From positions 1-51,722 of the forward strand of contig CALFAY010000037.1 of NCBI GenBank assembly GCA_937944855.1: DNA of 51,722 bases. The letters run 5' to 3'. The position numbers were made by a program, and so were the translations under genes. Source of the stretch: an uncultured Planctomycetota bacterium (lineage in GTDB: Bacteria > Planctomycetota > Planctomycetia > Gemmatales > HRBIN36). The first letter of the stretch is position 1; each line of letters starts with the position of its first letter. Shown here in pieces: positions 1-8,328 of this stretch. The notes below the pieces were generated by a model that did not search any database, had not been told where the DNA came from, and was given only the letters and a program-made list of their open reading frames with translations.

Positions 1-1
1 A

Positions 2-199
2 GCGGCGGGTTTCGGCAAAAAGCCTGATCCGCATCCTTCCGCCGAACCGGCTCCGGCCGCTCCGCCAGAGGACCGGATCGTGACGATCCGCCCCGACCTC
101 CCACCCGACCACCTGTCACCCTTCCTCGTTCCCCCGCCTCCGCAGGAAGAGTCTGAGACGGAGCAACAGCATCCGTCACCATGTCGCCGTGAGGCATGA
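2..199 (+). CDS. C-terminal end of an unidentified upstream gene (partial)
   Basis: The frame is open from the window edge to a TGA at 197-199 and reads about 65 residues rich in Pro, Glu and Ala, with runs such as PAPAAPPED and PFLVPPPPQEES. The two other forward frames close early, at about 25 and 83. A proline-rich, charged tail of this kind is common at the end of planctomycete membrane or exported proteins, but there is no domain here to name. It stops about 110 bases before the likely start of the DUF1501 gene. It may instead be non-coding, so the call is weak. Confidence 0.4.
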   Translation, partial: AAGFGKKPDPHPSAEPAPAAPPEDRIVTIRPDLPPDHLSPFLVPPPPQEESETEQQHPSPCRREA

Positions 200-306
200 G
201 ATGGTCTGCCGTTGCCCATTTTTGCCTTGTCGGCTTTACAGTGGGTTGGCCATGGGCTATGCTGAAGATCCTGCCCAAGGGTTCCTTCCGGGAAGCGAGG
301 CCTGCC

Positions 307-1650
307 ATGCAAGCCGAGGGATGCCGAGGATTCCGGAGAACGTTTCCGAGCCGTCGTCACGTTCTCCAGGCTGGCGCGCTGGGCGTGGCCGGTCTGTCCC
401 TGGGCCGACTTCTGGCCGACGAGCAGACCCGCGAATCGGCGTCCCGGGCCAGATCGGTGATCCTGCTGTTCATGTGGGGCGGTCCGTCGCACCTGGACAC
501 CTGGGATCCCAAACCGGACGCGCCGGCCGAGATTCGCGGCGAGTTCCGTCCCATTCCCACGACCGTACCGGGTCTGATCATCAGCGAGCATTTTCCGCGA
601 TTGGCCCGGTTGGCCCACAAATACACGGTGGTCCGGAGCATGGGACACACCGACCCGGCCCACCTGTCGCCGGTGCATCATCTGATGACGGGGCACATCG
701 CTCCGACGCCGAACTCGGATGCGGCCCCGGCCACGCGGAACGACCATCCGCACCTGGGGGCGATGCTGGCGCGTCTGAAGCCGGCGCCCCGGGGGGTGCC
801 GACCTGCGTGCAGATGCCGTGGCTGGTGTCGCATCCGGCCGCGCCGGGCGGCACTGCTCCGGGCCAGCACGCCGGCTGGCTGGGCAGCGCCTTCGACCCG
901 TTCCTGGTCAGCGACGATCCGAACCGGCCCCACTTCCGCGTCGCCGGGCTGGGCGACCCGTCGGGAGTGACACCGTCACGTCACGAGCTGTTGCGCACCT
1001 TGGACCGGCGGCTGGGCGAGTCCGATTACGATGCCGTGCGGCAACGGGCCTTCGATCTGCTGTTGTCGGACCGCGTGGTGCGGGCCTTCGATCTGGCGCG
1101 GGAACCGCCCCGCGTCCGGGACCGCTACGGCCGGAACACGCATGGTCAGGCGTGTCTGCTGGCCCGTCGCCTGGGGGAAGCGGGGGTGCGGCTGGTGTGC
1201 GTCAACTGGCATAATGACGGAGCGAATTTCTGGGACACCCACGGCGATAACTTTAACGCCTTGAAAAACCGGCTCATGCCCCCCGCGGACCAGGGGTTCT
1301 CGGCCCTGTTGGAAGACCTCGACCACAGCGGACTGTTGAGCGAAACGCTGGTGGTCTGGGTCGGCGAGTTCGGTCGGCATCCGAAGATCACGGCGGGCAA
1401 CGCCGGGCGGGAACACTGGCCGCAGTGCTACTCGGCGGTCCTGGCGGGGGCGGGCATCCGCGGCGGAGCGGTGTACGGAGCTAGCGACCGGATCGGCGCG
1501 TACCCGGCGACGCCGCCGGTTTCGCCGTCGGACCTCACCGCCACCATCGCCGCGGCCCTGGGTCTGGATCCGCACCGTGAAATCCGCGACCGGCTCGACC
1601 GGCCGATGCCGCTGGTGCGGGGCACACCGTTGCTCGATCTGTTCGCCTAG
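307..1650 (+). CDS. DUF1501 family exported protein
   Basis: This is a member of the DUF1501 family, exported proteins of the alkaline phosphatase/sulfatase-like fold that are abundant in planctomycetes; the substrate is not known. The diagnostic segment MWGGPSHLDTWDPKPDAP follows the N-terminal region, and the later part has the family's GEFGRHPKI and GREHWPQCYS blocks. The open frame reaches back to 196, but the ATG at 307 is preferred: it follows a GGAAGCGAGG stretch and gives a 447-residue protein with a Tat-like leader, SRRHVLQAGALGVAGLSL, near its N-terminus. Periplasmic localisation through Tat is inferred. In planctomycetes these genes often sit beside DUF1549/DUF1553 cytochrome genes; no such partner is visible here, though it could lie upstream of the window. 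Confidence 0.9.
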   Translation: MQAEGCRGFRRTFPSRRHVLQAGALGVAGLSLGRLLADEQTRESASRARSVILLFMWGGPSHLDTWDPKPDAPAEIRGEFRPIPTTVPGLIISEHFPRLARLAHKYTVVRSMGHTDPAHLSPVHHLMTGHIAPTPNSDAAPATRNDHPHLGAMLARLKPAPRGVPTCVQMPWLVSHPAAPGGTAPGQHAGWLGSAFDPFLVSDDPNRPHFRVAGLGDPSGVTPSRHELLRTLDRRLGESDYDAVRQRAFDLLLSDRVVRAFDLAREPPRVRDRYGRNTHGQACLLARRLGEAGVRLVCVNWHNDGANFWDTHGDNFNALKNRLMPPADQGFSALLEDLDHSGLLSETLVVWVGEFGRHPKITAGNAGREHWPQCYSAVLAGAGIRGGAVYGASDRIGAYPATPPVSPSDLTATIAAALGLDPHREIRDRLDRPMPLVRGTPLLDLFA

Positions 1651-1678
1651 CAAGTCCGTAGCGAGGATTTCTCCCCGC

Positions 1679-2326
1679 TTACGCCTGGCACTTCTCGAAA
1701 ACCGCTCGCCACACGGGCCGTCCCTGCTGGAGGGCTTTGCGTTGGAAATTGGTGATGACCGAACAGGGGCCGGAAGTGACGGCCTCAGCGCGGCCTCGCT
1801 CAACCGGCTTCAACGCCGGGATGCCGTGCAGCAGGCTCAGGATTTCCGTGAAATACTCCTCCACGTCGGTGGCCACCTGGAGTCGACCTTGCGGTTTCAG
1901 GGCGCGGACGCAACCCTGGGCGAACTCCGGCGTGAACAGCCGCCGCTTGCGATGGCGTCGCTTCCACCACGGATCGGGGAAATAGACGTGGATGGCCTGG
2001 AGGGAGTCGGGAGGAAGATGGCGAGCGACGATCTGGCGGGCGTCGCCGTGGATGAGGCGGACGTTGCCGAGCCGGCGGCGGACCAGACGCCCGGCGACAT
2101 ACAGGACCAAGGCCCGTTCGATCTCGATGCCGACGAAATTGACGAGCGGCTCGGCCTGGGCGGCGGCGACGAGGAAGCCGCCTTTGCCGAAACCGACCTC
2201 GAGTTCGACGGGACGCCCGTTGCCGAAGACGGCGGACCAGTCGAAGACTGCACCCGGCTCCGGCAGCGGCAGCAGGCAGGGCTGGAGTTGCTCCAGGGGC
2301 ACCCGCTTGAGACGACGCAGACCCAT
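1679..2326 (-). CDS. trmB: tRNA (guanine-N7-)-methyltransferase
   Basis: TrmB transfers a methyl group from S-adenosylmethionine to N7 of G46 in the variable loop of tRNAs. The 215-residue protein has the usual length. The SAM-binding start ELEVGFGKGGFLVAAA is followed by VGIEIE, then by HGDARQIV, and by the family signature YFPDPWWKRRHRKRR, where TrmB proteins normally read FPDPWPKKRHxKRR. It is the last gene of a minus-strand group with the FabZ-like and HAD-like genes. The gap to the FabZ-like stop is only 3 bases, which points to co-transcription. It converges on the DUF1501 gene with a 28-base gap and no obvious terminator hairpin. Confidence 0.93.
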   Translation of the reverse strand: MGLRRLKRVPLEQLQPCLLPLPEPGAVFDWSAVFGNGRPVELEVGFGKGGFLVAAAQAEPLVNFVGIEIERALVLYVAGRLVRRRLGNVRLIHGDARQIVARHLPPDSLQAIHVYFPDPWWKRRHRKRRLFTPEFAQGCVRALKPQGRLQVATDVEEYFTEILSLLHGIPALKPVERGRAEAVTSGPCSVITNFQRKALQQGRPVWRAVFEKCQA

Positions 2327-2329
2327 GTC

Positions 2330-2818
2330 TCAACCGCGATGGAAGGGCAGACCGATGATTTCCCCCTGGAAAACCATGGTCTGGCCGACGTAGCCTTGCA
2401 CGGCCGACAGGACCTGACGGCGATGGATCTTGACCGCCTTGGCGGCCAGCACGAGGCGGTCGCCGGGCCGCACCGGTCCGCGGAAACGCACGTTCTCCAT
2501 GCCGCCGAACGCGATGAAGTCGCCGTCGCCGAGGATACCGTTGACCCGGCAGTAGTAGGCGCACAACTGGGCAGCGGCCTCGCAGATCATCACCCCAGGC
2601 ATGAGTGGATAGCCGGGCATGTGGCCGCGGCACCAGAACTCGTCTTCGGTGACGTCCTTGTAGCCCACGATCAAATGCTGCTGCGGGTCCATGTGGACGA
2701 TGGCGGTCAACTGCTCCATCTCGAAGCGCTGGGGATTGACCCGACGGATTCCTTCGAGGTCCACGAGGACCTTGGTCAAGTCCAACTGGCAGACATCGAT
2801 GAGGGCAGTCGGAGGCAT
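2330..2818 (-). CDS. FabZ-like beta-hydroxyacyl-ACP dehydratase
   Basis: A hotdog-fold protein of the FabZ/FabA class, which dehydrates 3-hydroxyacyl-ACP in fatty acid synthesis. It carries the active-site pattern with His and Glu in GHMPGYPLMPGVMICEAAAQ. The match to the usual HFPxxPxxPGVLxxExxAQ is good in spacing, but Phe is Met and the first Pro is followed by Gly. The ATG at 2818 has GGGAGAG upstream and gives 162 residues, close to the 140-160 usual for FabZ; the open frame extends further to 2875 with an unlikely Arg/Gly-rich leader. Planctomycetes carry several FabZ paralogues, some in lipid or envelope clusters, so this one need not be the housekeeping enzyme. Confidence 0.85.
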   Translation of the reverse strand: MPPTALIDVCQLDLTKVLVDLEGIRRVNPQRFEMEQLTAIVHMDPQQHLIVGYKDVTEDEFWCRGHMPGYPLMPGVMICEAAAQLCAYYCRVNGILGDGDFIAFGGMENVRFRGPVRPGDRLVLAAKAVKIHRRQVLSAVQGYVGQTMVFQGEIIGLPFHRG

Positions 2819-2881
2819 CCGCGATCTCTCCCTGGGTCCCCCGCAGGCCGACCTGACTGGGCCGGCCGGCGGCACTGCAAA

Positions 2882-3847
2882 TCAGGCGACGACTTCGAGC
2901 ACTTGCCGCAGTTCCGTGAGCAGGACGTCGGGCCGGGACTGCGGCTGCCGCAACAGTTCGCCGTTGGCATGCAAGGACGCCTTGTCCCCGGCGAACAGGG
3001 CGGTCCGCATCCCCAGCTTCCGAGCGGGGGCGACATCGTGCAGCAGATGGCTGCCGACATGCAAGACCTCCCGCGGTTCATAGCCCCGTTCCCGCAAGCG
3101 TCGCAGCATCTCCCGGAACAGCCGTTCCGAGGGTTTCCTGGCCCGCACTTCCCACGACAGCACCCGAAAACCGGGTGGAATCAGCGCGTCCCAGCCGGTC
3201 TTGAGGCCCTGCCGGAGCAAGGCCCGGTGGAGCTGCACAGCCGTGAAGCATTGGCCGTCTGCCAGCAGGCCCTGGCATCCGCCGCGGCGGGCCAGTCGGC
3301 GATGCAGTTCCTGGAGCGTCTCGGCGGCGTGGGCATAGCAGGCGGTGCCCTGGAGACTGGCGTGGAAGAAGTAGGCGATCTTGCGGGCATAGTCGTCCAG
3401 CGAGCCGTAAAAGGCCGTGTCGAAGACGTACTCGTTGCTCAGAAGTTTTTTGACGATGCTCTCCCAGATGCGGGCCGCGTCCACTTCGGGATGCCGTTCG
3501 TTGCCGCCGGCGTGGAACTGCAATTCGTTCAGAGCATTGTTGTACATCAAATGCAACTGGGCGGCGGGATGGCCCGGTTTGCGGGTCATCGCCTTCCACA
3601 TCTTGAACTCCTGGAGCGTCTTGTCCAGGGCCAGTTCCATGATGAACTTCTGCGGATGCTGGAGGTACAGTTCCCCGCCGCTGATCGCCAGCAGCGTGCC
3701 GTACACGCTCCAGGTCACGACCCGCACTTCGGGCAACTCCACCAGGCAAGGCCGGGCCTTGGCTGGCTGAACCTCCGGCGGCGCGGGCCACGCCAAGTCG
3801 GGCCGCTTCTCCAGGTGTTCCGCGTATTCTTCCAGGGTCAGGGCCAT
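2882..3847 (-). CDS. HAD-superfamily-like protein with altered catalytic motifs
   Basis: The protein resembles haloacid dehalogenase-type hydrolases. Motif I is visible as VVTWSVYGTLL, aligned to the usual hhhDxYGTL; motif III as RARKPSERLF; and motif IV as LHVGSHLLHDVAPARKLGM, aligned to hhVGDxxxNDhxGAxxxGh. The nucleophile Asp of motif I reads Ser (residue 47 from this start), and the first Asp of motif IV also reads Ser. If the alignment is right, hydrolase chemistry is doubtful. The open frame extends to 3898, but its extra 17 residues are Arg/Pro-rich; the Met at 3847 begins MALTLEEYAEHLEK, a more natural N-terminus. Neither start has a clear ribosome binding site. It is the first gene of the HAD-fabZ-trmB group, with a 63-base gap to the FabZ-like start. 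Confidence 0.7.
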   Translation of the reverse strand: MALTLEEYAEHLEKRPDLAWPAPPEVQPAKARPCLVELPEVRVVTWSVYGTLLAISGGELYLQHPQKFIMELALDKTLQEFKMWKAMTRKPGHPAAQLHLMYNNALNELQFHAGGNERHPEVDAARIWESIVKKLLSNEYVFDTAFYGSLDDYARKIAYFFHASLQGTACYAHAAETLQELHRRLARRGGCQGLLADGQCFTAVQLHRALLRQGLKTGWDALIPPGFRVLSWEVRARKPSERLFREMLRRLRERGYEPREVLHVGSHLLHDVAPARKLGMRTALFAGDKASLHANGELLRQPQSRPDVLLTELRQVLEVVA

Positions 3848-3979
3848 GCTCGCTTGTCTGGGGCTGGGATCGGGTCTTGGTCGCCGCGCCGTCGGCATCT
3901 TGACCGGCCTGGCATACAGATAAGATTACCAAAGCGTCTGGAAAAGGGTCCACGCCGCCTTGGGCCGTGGACCGACCTC

Positions 3980-5341
3980 ATGATGGACAATCCCATGCCG
4001 GACCAACCCCTGCCGCCCGACCGTGCTCCCGAACCCGCCCCCTTGCCGCCGGTCGAGCCGCCCAGCGCCCTGTTCATCCTGCAACTGTTCGTGGTGCCTG
4101 GTGTTCTGGTCGCCGTCATCGTGGCGGTCATCGTGCTGTTTTTCGGCTGGGTCGGCGGGGGACCGCAGACGCCGGAGCAGTTTCTTCAGGGCTTGCGCAG
4201 CCCCAGCGGCATGAAACGGGGCAAGACCGCCCAGGACCTGGCCCAGGTCCTGCCGCGCAGCGCCGAACTTCGCGGCAACGTCCCCTTCGCCCTCGACCTC
4301 GCCGATCTGCTTGCCGACGAAACCCGCAAACCGCCCACGGTCGCCGATCCAACCAGCCCGGAGCCGTATCTCCTGGAATACTACCTGCCTTCAGCGGCCG
4401 CCAGTTTCCAGGCCCCGGTGGCGTTGCCGCTGCTGGGGCAGATGGTGCTCGGCAGTCGGGACCGGGCCGGCAGCGATGAGGCCCACCGCCAGCGGTTGCG
4501 CAATGCCGTCTTCGCCCTGGCCCTGATGGGTTCCCGCGTCCAGGAATTCGACGCCCTGCCGACCGATCACCAGGAACGGATTTTGAACGACCTGGAGGAA
4601 GCGACTCGGGCGGCGGATCCGCAGCGTGCCGAACGGGCCAAGCAGGCCTTGGAGCATCTCCGCTCCCGCCTCCGCCACCGAGAGGGTACCACGGAAGCTC
4701 CGCTTCCGGCGGTGCTGGTGTCGGCCCTGGAAGCGGCGGCCTTGGCCCCCGACGAGATCACCCGCAAGTTCGCCATCGTCGCCTGTGCCAACTGGGAAGG
4801 CGTCGAGACCGAACGACTGCTGGTGCAATTGACCCGGAGCCAGGACGACATTCCGGACACCGGATTTGAAACTGCGGATCGGCCGTTCCGACCCGAAGAT
4901 CGGGTTCGGGGCATGAGAGAGATCCGGCACAATGCGGCCCTGGCCTTAGCCCGCCGCGGCAGCGAACGCACCCCCTGGGACCTGGTGCGGGAGACGCTCG
5001 ACGAGCAGCAGCTGGCCCGGGATCTCTATGCCGACAACCCCGGTATGGCCGTCAGCTGGGTTCTCAAGGCGCTCAAAGACCTGGACCATTGCAAACGGCA
5101 TCGGCCGTCGGCTTTTGAGGCCCAGACTGATGTGGTCGCCGACGTCAAACGCCTGGCCCTGGAAAGCCCGACTGTGGCCATCCGCGTCGAAGCGCAGAAG
5201 CTGCTCGACGGCACGCCGGAAGCCGTCGAGGTCCGGTCCCGCACCTCGCGGGAACTGCTGCTGATCCTCGGCGTCGGTCTGGCGGTGCTATTGCTGTTAG
5301 GACTGGCAGTTTTTGCCCGCTGGCGGCGGGCCGCTGCCTGA
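3980..5341 (+). CDS. Membrane protein with helical-repeat-like domain, unknown function
   Basis: I do not recognise a characterised family. From ATG 3980 (a second ATG is at 3983) the protein is 453 residues. It has a proline-rich N-terminus, a membrane segment at about residues 31-57 (LFILQLFVVPGVLVAVIVAV), a long Ala/Leu/Arg-rich soluble region, and a second membrane segment near the C-terminus (LLLILGVGLAVLLLLGLAVF) followed by a basic tail. The soluble part has repeated amphipathic helices reminiscent of HEAT-like repeats, such as ARRGSERTPWDLVRETL, but I cannot define units. The topology implies a domain held by two anchors, probably on the periplasmic side. The frame stays open far upstream, antisense to three other genes; that extension is not credible as coding. 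Confidence 0.75.
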   Translation: MMDNPMPDQPLPPDRAPEPAPLPPVEPPSALFILQLFVVPGVLVAVIVAVIVLFFGWVGGGPQTPEQFLQGLRSPSGMKRGKTAQDLAQVLPRSAELRGNVPFALDLADLLADETRKPPTVADPTSPEPYLLEYYLPSAAASFQAPVALPLLGQMVLGSRDRAGSDEAHRQRLRNAVFALALMGSRVQEFDALPTDHQERILNDLEEATRAADPQRAERAKQALEHLRSRLRHREGTTEAPLPAVLVSALEAAALAPDEITRKFAIVACANWEGVETERLLVQLTRSQDDIPDTGFETADRPFRPEDRVRGMREIRHNAALALARRGSERTPWDLVRETLDEQQLARDLYADNPGMAVSWVLKALKDLDHCKRHRPSAFEAQTDVVADVKRLALESPTVAIRVEAQKLLDGTPEAVEVRSRTSRELLLILGVGLAVLLLLGLAVFARWRRAAA

Positions 5342-5391
5342 CCCTCTGGAATCAACATCCCCGGGGAACTGCAAGCAAAGGAATACCGCAC

Positions 5392-5850
5392 ATGGCTGCA
5401 ACTCGAGACGAAGTCATCGCCGCTCTGCGCAAGGCCTATATGATGGAAGTCGAGACCGTCATCAACTATCTGGCCAACAGCCTGCATCTGGAAGGCGTCC
5501 GGGCCGAGGCGATCAAGTCCTCGCTGGCGGCAGACATCAACGAAGAACTCAATCACGCCCGCCGCCTGGGCAACCGCATCAAGCAGCTGGGAGGTTCGAT
5601 CCCGGGAAGCCGGGACTTGAAATTCACCCAAGACCCGCTTCAGCCGCCCAAGGATCCGACCGACGTGGTCGGCGTCATCCGGGGCGTCCTGGCTGCCGAA
5701 GACGATGCCATTAACCATTACCAGGCCATCATCCGCATGACCGAAGGCGACGACTATGTGACGCAGGAGCTTGCCATCTCCAACCTGGCCGACGAAGACG
5801 CCCACCGCCAGCAGTTCGAAGGGTATTTGAAGGAGTACACGAAAGGGTAG
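5392..5850 (+). CDS. Ferritin-like diiron domain protein
   Basis: A 152-residue four-helix-bundle protein of the ferritin/bacterioferritin type. Likely diiron ligands are Glu19 or Glu21 in helix 1 (MMEVETVINY), the ExxH pair in EELNHARR of helix 2, the Glu in AAEDDAINHY of helix 3, and a second ExxH in ADEDAHRQQF of helix 4. This is the standard two ExxH plus two Glu pattern, so iron binding or oxidation is likely. It is shorter than many Dps proteins and lacks their N-terminal extension. AAAGGAA lies about 12 bases before the ATG. It follows the double-anchored membrane protein by 50 bases and may be co-transcribed with the hydrolase gene 39 bases downstream. Confidence 0.85.
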   Translation: MAATRDEVIAALRKAYMMEVETVINYLANSLHLEGVRAEAIKSSLAADINEELNHARRLGNRIKQLGGSIPGSRDLKFTQDPLQPPKDPTDVVGVIRGVLAAEDDAINHYQAIIRMTEGDDYVTQELAISNLADEDAHRQQFEGYLKEYTKG

Positions 5851-5889
5851 AATCGTGGAAGGGACAGTTCCTCACGAAGGACGCAGCGG

Positions 5890-6663
5890 ATGAGGCAACG
5901 GCGACCGATCATCGGCATCGTCACGCAGACGCAGGCGGCGGTTCCTGGGCAATCGCCGTCCGCTTGGGTCATGGGACAAAGGTACGTCCGCGCCTTGACC
6001 CTGTCCGGGGCCGTGCCGTGGATCATCCCCCTTGTGCCCGACGAACCCGAGACGCTTCGAGCGATTTACGAACAGCTCGATGGGCTGTTTTTGACGGGCG
6101 GCGTTGACGTGGATCCTTCGGCGTATGGGGAACCGCGTCGGCAGGTGTGCGGCTCCTCCGATCCGGCCCGCGACGCCACCGAGTTGATGCTCCTTAGCTG
6201 GACCCTGGCCGATCACAAGCCCGTTTTTGGCGTCTGTCGCGGCGTGCAGATCATCAATGTCGTCTGCGGCGGGACGTTGTATCAGGACTTGCAAGCGGAA
6301 CTGCCCGGAGCGATCAAGCACGATTACTTCCCCTCGGCTGCCGATCCCCGACGCGATCGCATCGTCCATGCCGCCCAGGTCGAGGAGGACTCCCGTCTGG
6401 GCCGCATCCTCGGCAGCCGCGAGGTGGCCGTCAACAGCATGCACCATCAGGGCATCCGCGAACTGGGACGGCGGTTGAAGCCGACCGCTTTCGCGCCGGA
6501 CGGCTTGATCGAAGGCGTGGAGAGCGTCAACGGCCACTTTCTTATCGGCGTCCAGTGGCACCCGGAAGAGTTGGTGGACCACGACGCCGCCATGCGTCGG
6601 CTCTTCGAGGCGTTCGTGGAGGCCGCCGCCGACGCAGCTTCTTACTTTTCGCCGACACAGTAG
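5890..6663 (+). CDS. Gamma-glutamyl-GABA hydrolase-like class I amidotransferase (peptidase C26)
   Basis: A 257-residue stand-alone class I glutamine amidotransferase domain of the PuuD/peptidase C26 family, whose members hydrolyse gamma-glutamyl bonds, for example in gamma-glutamyl-GABA during putrescine breakdown. The nucleophile is Cys116 in FGVCRGVQIINV, and the His/Glu of the triad are in GVQWHPEEL near the C-terminus. The early block LFLTGGVDVDPSAYG is also typical. No other putrescine catabolism gene is nearby, so the natural substrate is open. Its 3' end overlaps the end of the convergent PQQ-propeller gene by 22 bases. Confidence 0.88.
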   Translation: MRQRRPIIGIVTQTQAAVPGQSPSAWVMGQRYVRALTLSGAVPWIIPLVPDEPETLRAIYEQLDGLFLTGGVDVDPSAYGEPRRQVCGSSDPARDATELMLLSWTLADHKPVFGVCRGVQIINVVCGGTLYQDLQAELPGAIKHDYFPSAADPRRDRIVHAAQVEEDSRLGRILGSREVAVNSMHHQGIRELGRRLKPTAFAPDGLIEGVESVNGHFLIGVQWHPEELVDHDAAMRRLFEAFVEAAADAASYFSPTQ

Positions 6664-7967
6664 AGGAAGCGATTCGACCGCAGATAAAGCCGGTTTCCCG
6701 CCACCGCGGGACTGGCGTCGAACGTGCTGCGGTCGGACAAGTCGTTGGTGGCCAAAAGCTCGAAGGCAGGCCCGGCTTTGACGACATAGGTGCGGCCTTC
6801 GCGCGAGACGTAGTACAGCTTCCCGTCGGCCAGGACCGGAGAAGCGTACACCTGGCCGGCTCTGGGGAGCCGTTCTTCGTAGATGATCCGGCCGGTCTCC
6901 GCTTCCGCACAGTAGGCGATGCCGAGGTTGTCGTGCATCCAGTAGAGACGCCCCTCGTGGATGATTGGCGACGAGACGTTCGATCCCTTGGTGCTGGTCC
7001 AGAGACGGTGCGTACTCGTCACGTCTCTTTTTCCGCCCGCACGGACTGCCAGCGCAGCCACCCCGCTGCGGCCGCCCAGGGCATACACAACGCTGTCTTG
7101 AGCGACCATGCTTGGAGCCATGTACCACCGGATGTCCGTGTCGCAGTTCCACAACGGCGTGCCCGTGTCTGGATCGAAGGCCAGGATTTTGCCGGCAATC
7201 GCCACGGCCAACTCCGTTTTGCCGTTCTTGTTCGGCACCAGCAGCGGCGTGTTCCACGACTCCTTGATGCCCCGCGCCCGCCACTTCTGCCGGCCGGTCT
7301 TCTTGTCCAGGGCCACCAGCGATTCGCTCTCGACGCAGGCGTTGATGATGACCAGGTCCTTATGCACAACCGGCGACGCAGCGGATCCCCAGCCGTGGAA
7401 TTGGTCTCCGACGCCGGCATGCCAGAGTTGCCTGCCGTTGAGGTCGAAGGCATACACGCCCGATTTGCCAAAGAAGACATACAGCCGCTCGCCGTCCCAG
7501 GCCGGGGTGCTGGCGGCGTAGCCATGTTCCCGCACCGTCTCGGATTCCGGAAGGACCGCCGGAACGTCCTTTTTCCACAGAATCTCGCCGTTGGCGGCAT
7601 TGACACACAGCAGGTGCCTTTGCAGTTGGCTCATGTCGCCTCGGGCCTGGCCGGGAACGCCGTAGCCGCTGTAGCACGTCACAAACACGCGGTCGCCGAC
7701 GACAATCGGACTGGACGCCCCGGCCCCGGGCAGTTCCGTCTTCCAGAGCAGGTTTTTGTCGGCACTCCACGAAACCGGCAATCCCTTGGCCGGGCTGATG
7801 CCGAGACCGCCCGGGCCGCGGAACTGCGGCCAATCGGCGGAAGCCGCCCCCCGCTGCGCACCCGCTGCCGACCCTGGCCCTGCACCCGAGAAGGCGAAGC
7901 CCGCCAGCACGAGGACAAGAGGGTACCCGTAGCCGCTCCATTGCTGCGGGAAGGGAGTCCGTGTCAT
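6642..7967 (-). CDS. Exported PQQ-like beta-propeller repeat protein
   Basis: A 441-residue protein with an N-terminal signal or anchor (YPLVLVLAGFAFSGAG) followed by repeated blades of the PQQ-binding-like beta-propeller type. Each blade shows the pattern 'G..vyvtcy' then 'l..vna.nGe.lWkk', for example LLCVNAANGEILWKK, YAFDLNGRQLWHAG and LAFDPDTGTPLWNC. The start of the mature part, DWPQFRGPGGLGIS, is the standard opening of planctomycete 'PQQ-binding-like' outer proteins. No alcohol dehydrogenase active-site residues are evident, so an enzymatic role should not be assumed; many such proteins act as binding scaffolds. A TGGAG lies just before the ATG. Confidence 0.88.
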   Translation of the reverse strand: MTRTPFPQQWSGYGYPLVLVLAGFAFSGAGPGSAAGAQRGAASADWPQFRGPGGLGISPAKGLPVSWSADKNLLWKTELPGAGASSPIVVGDRVFVTCYSGYGVPGQARGDMSQLQRHLLCVNAANGEILWKKDVPAVLPESETVREHGYAASTPAWDGERLYVFFGKSGVYAFDLNGRQLWHAGVGDQFHGWGSAASPVVHKDLVIINACVESESLVALDKKTGRQKWRARGIKESWNTPLLVPNKNGKTELAVAIAGKILAFDPDTGTPLWNCDTDIRWYMAPSMVAQDSVVYALGGRSGVAALAVRAGGKRDVTSTHRLWTSTKGSNVSSPIIHEGRLYWMHDNLGIAYCAEAETGRIIYEERLPRAGQVYASPVLADGKLYYVSREGRTYVVKAGPAFELLATNDLSDRSTFDASPAVAGNRLYLRSNRFLYCVGEK

Positions 7968-8328
7968 GTCTGCTCCAGTCAGAGGTTGATGGGGATCGCA
8001 TCTCTGATGGTTTACGATCCTCTGGGGCCTGAAAGTCTTTGCATCGGCGCTTCGGTCCCACCAGGATGGTGCGGTCTGGGCTTGATGCTACCGTCTGCCA
8101 GGTCGTCCCGCAAGAGCATGGCAGGCTCGGGGCAAGCCGAGACCAAACAAACTGGGGGCGAAGCGCAGGCTACACAGCAGCGGAAGCGACCGCAGGTTTG
8201 GATCGGCTGGGCTGCCTCGTTGCCAGTTGACTTGATGGCTTGCTCAGCCTGAAGTGCTTTTGGGCTATTGATGCGGAACACCTCGTTGACGTAGAACGGG
8301 ATGCGCGGCAAGAAGAGTTCGTGCAGAT
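7968..8328. other. Intergenic stretch without a supported gene
   Basis: About 360 bases between the divergent PQQ-propeller and GNAT genes. Both strands hold short open frames (a 112-codon frame on the minus strand from 8350 to 8012, others on the plus strand), but none shows a recognisable domain or a ribosome binding site. TTGACT at 8228-8233 and TTGACG at 8286-8291 resemble -35 boxes but have no good -10 partner at normal spacing. It may contain the divergent promoters or a decayed gene. Confidence 0.4.

Noticed and set aside
1577..3979. Long open frame that extends the membrane protein gene (3980-5341) upstream to 1577
   Set aside because: It lies antisense to trmB, the FabZ-like and the HAD-like genes, which have clear domains; the extension has shadow-like composition with no domain. 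High GC makes such frames open by chance.
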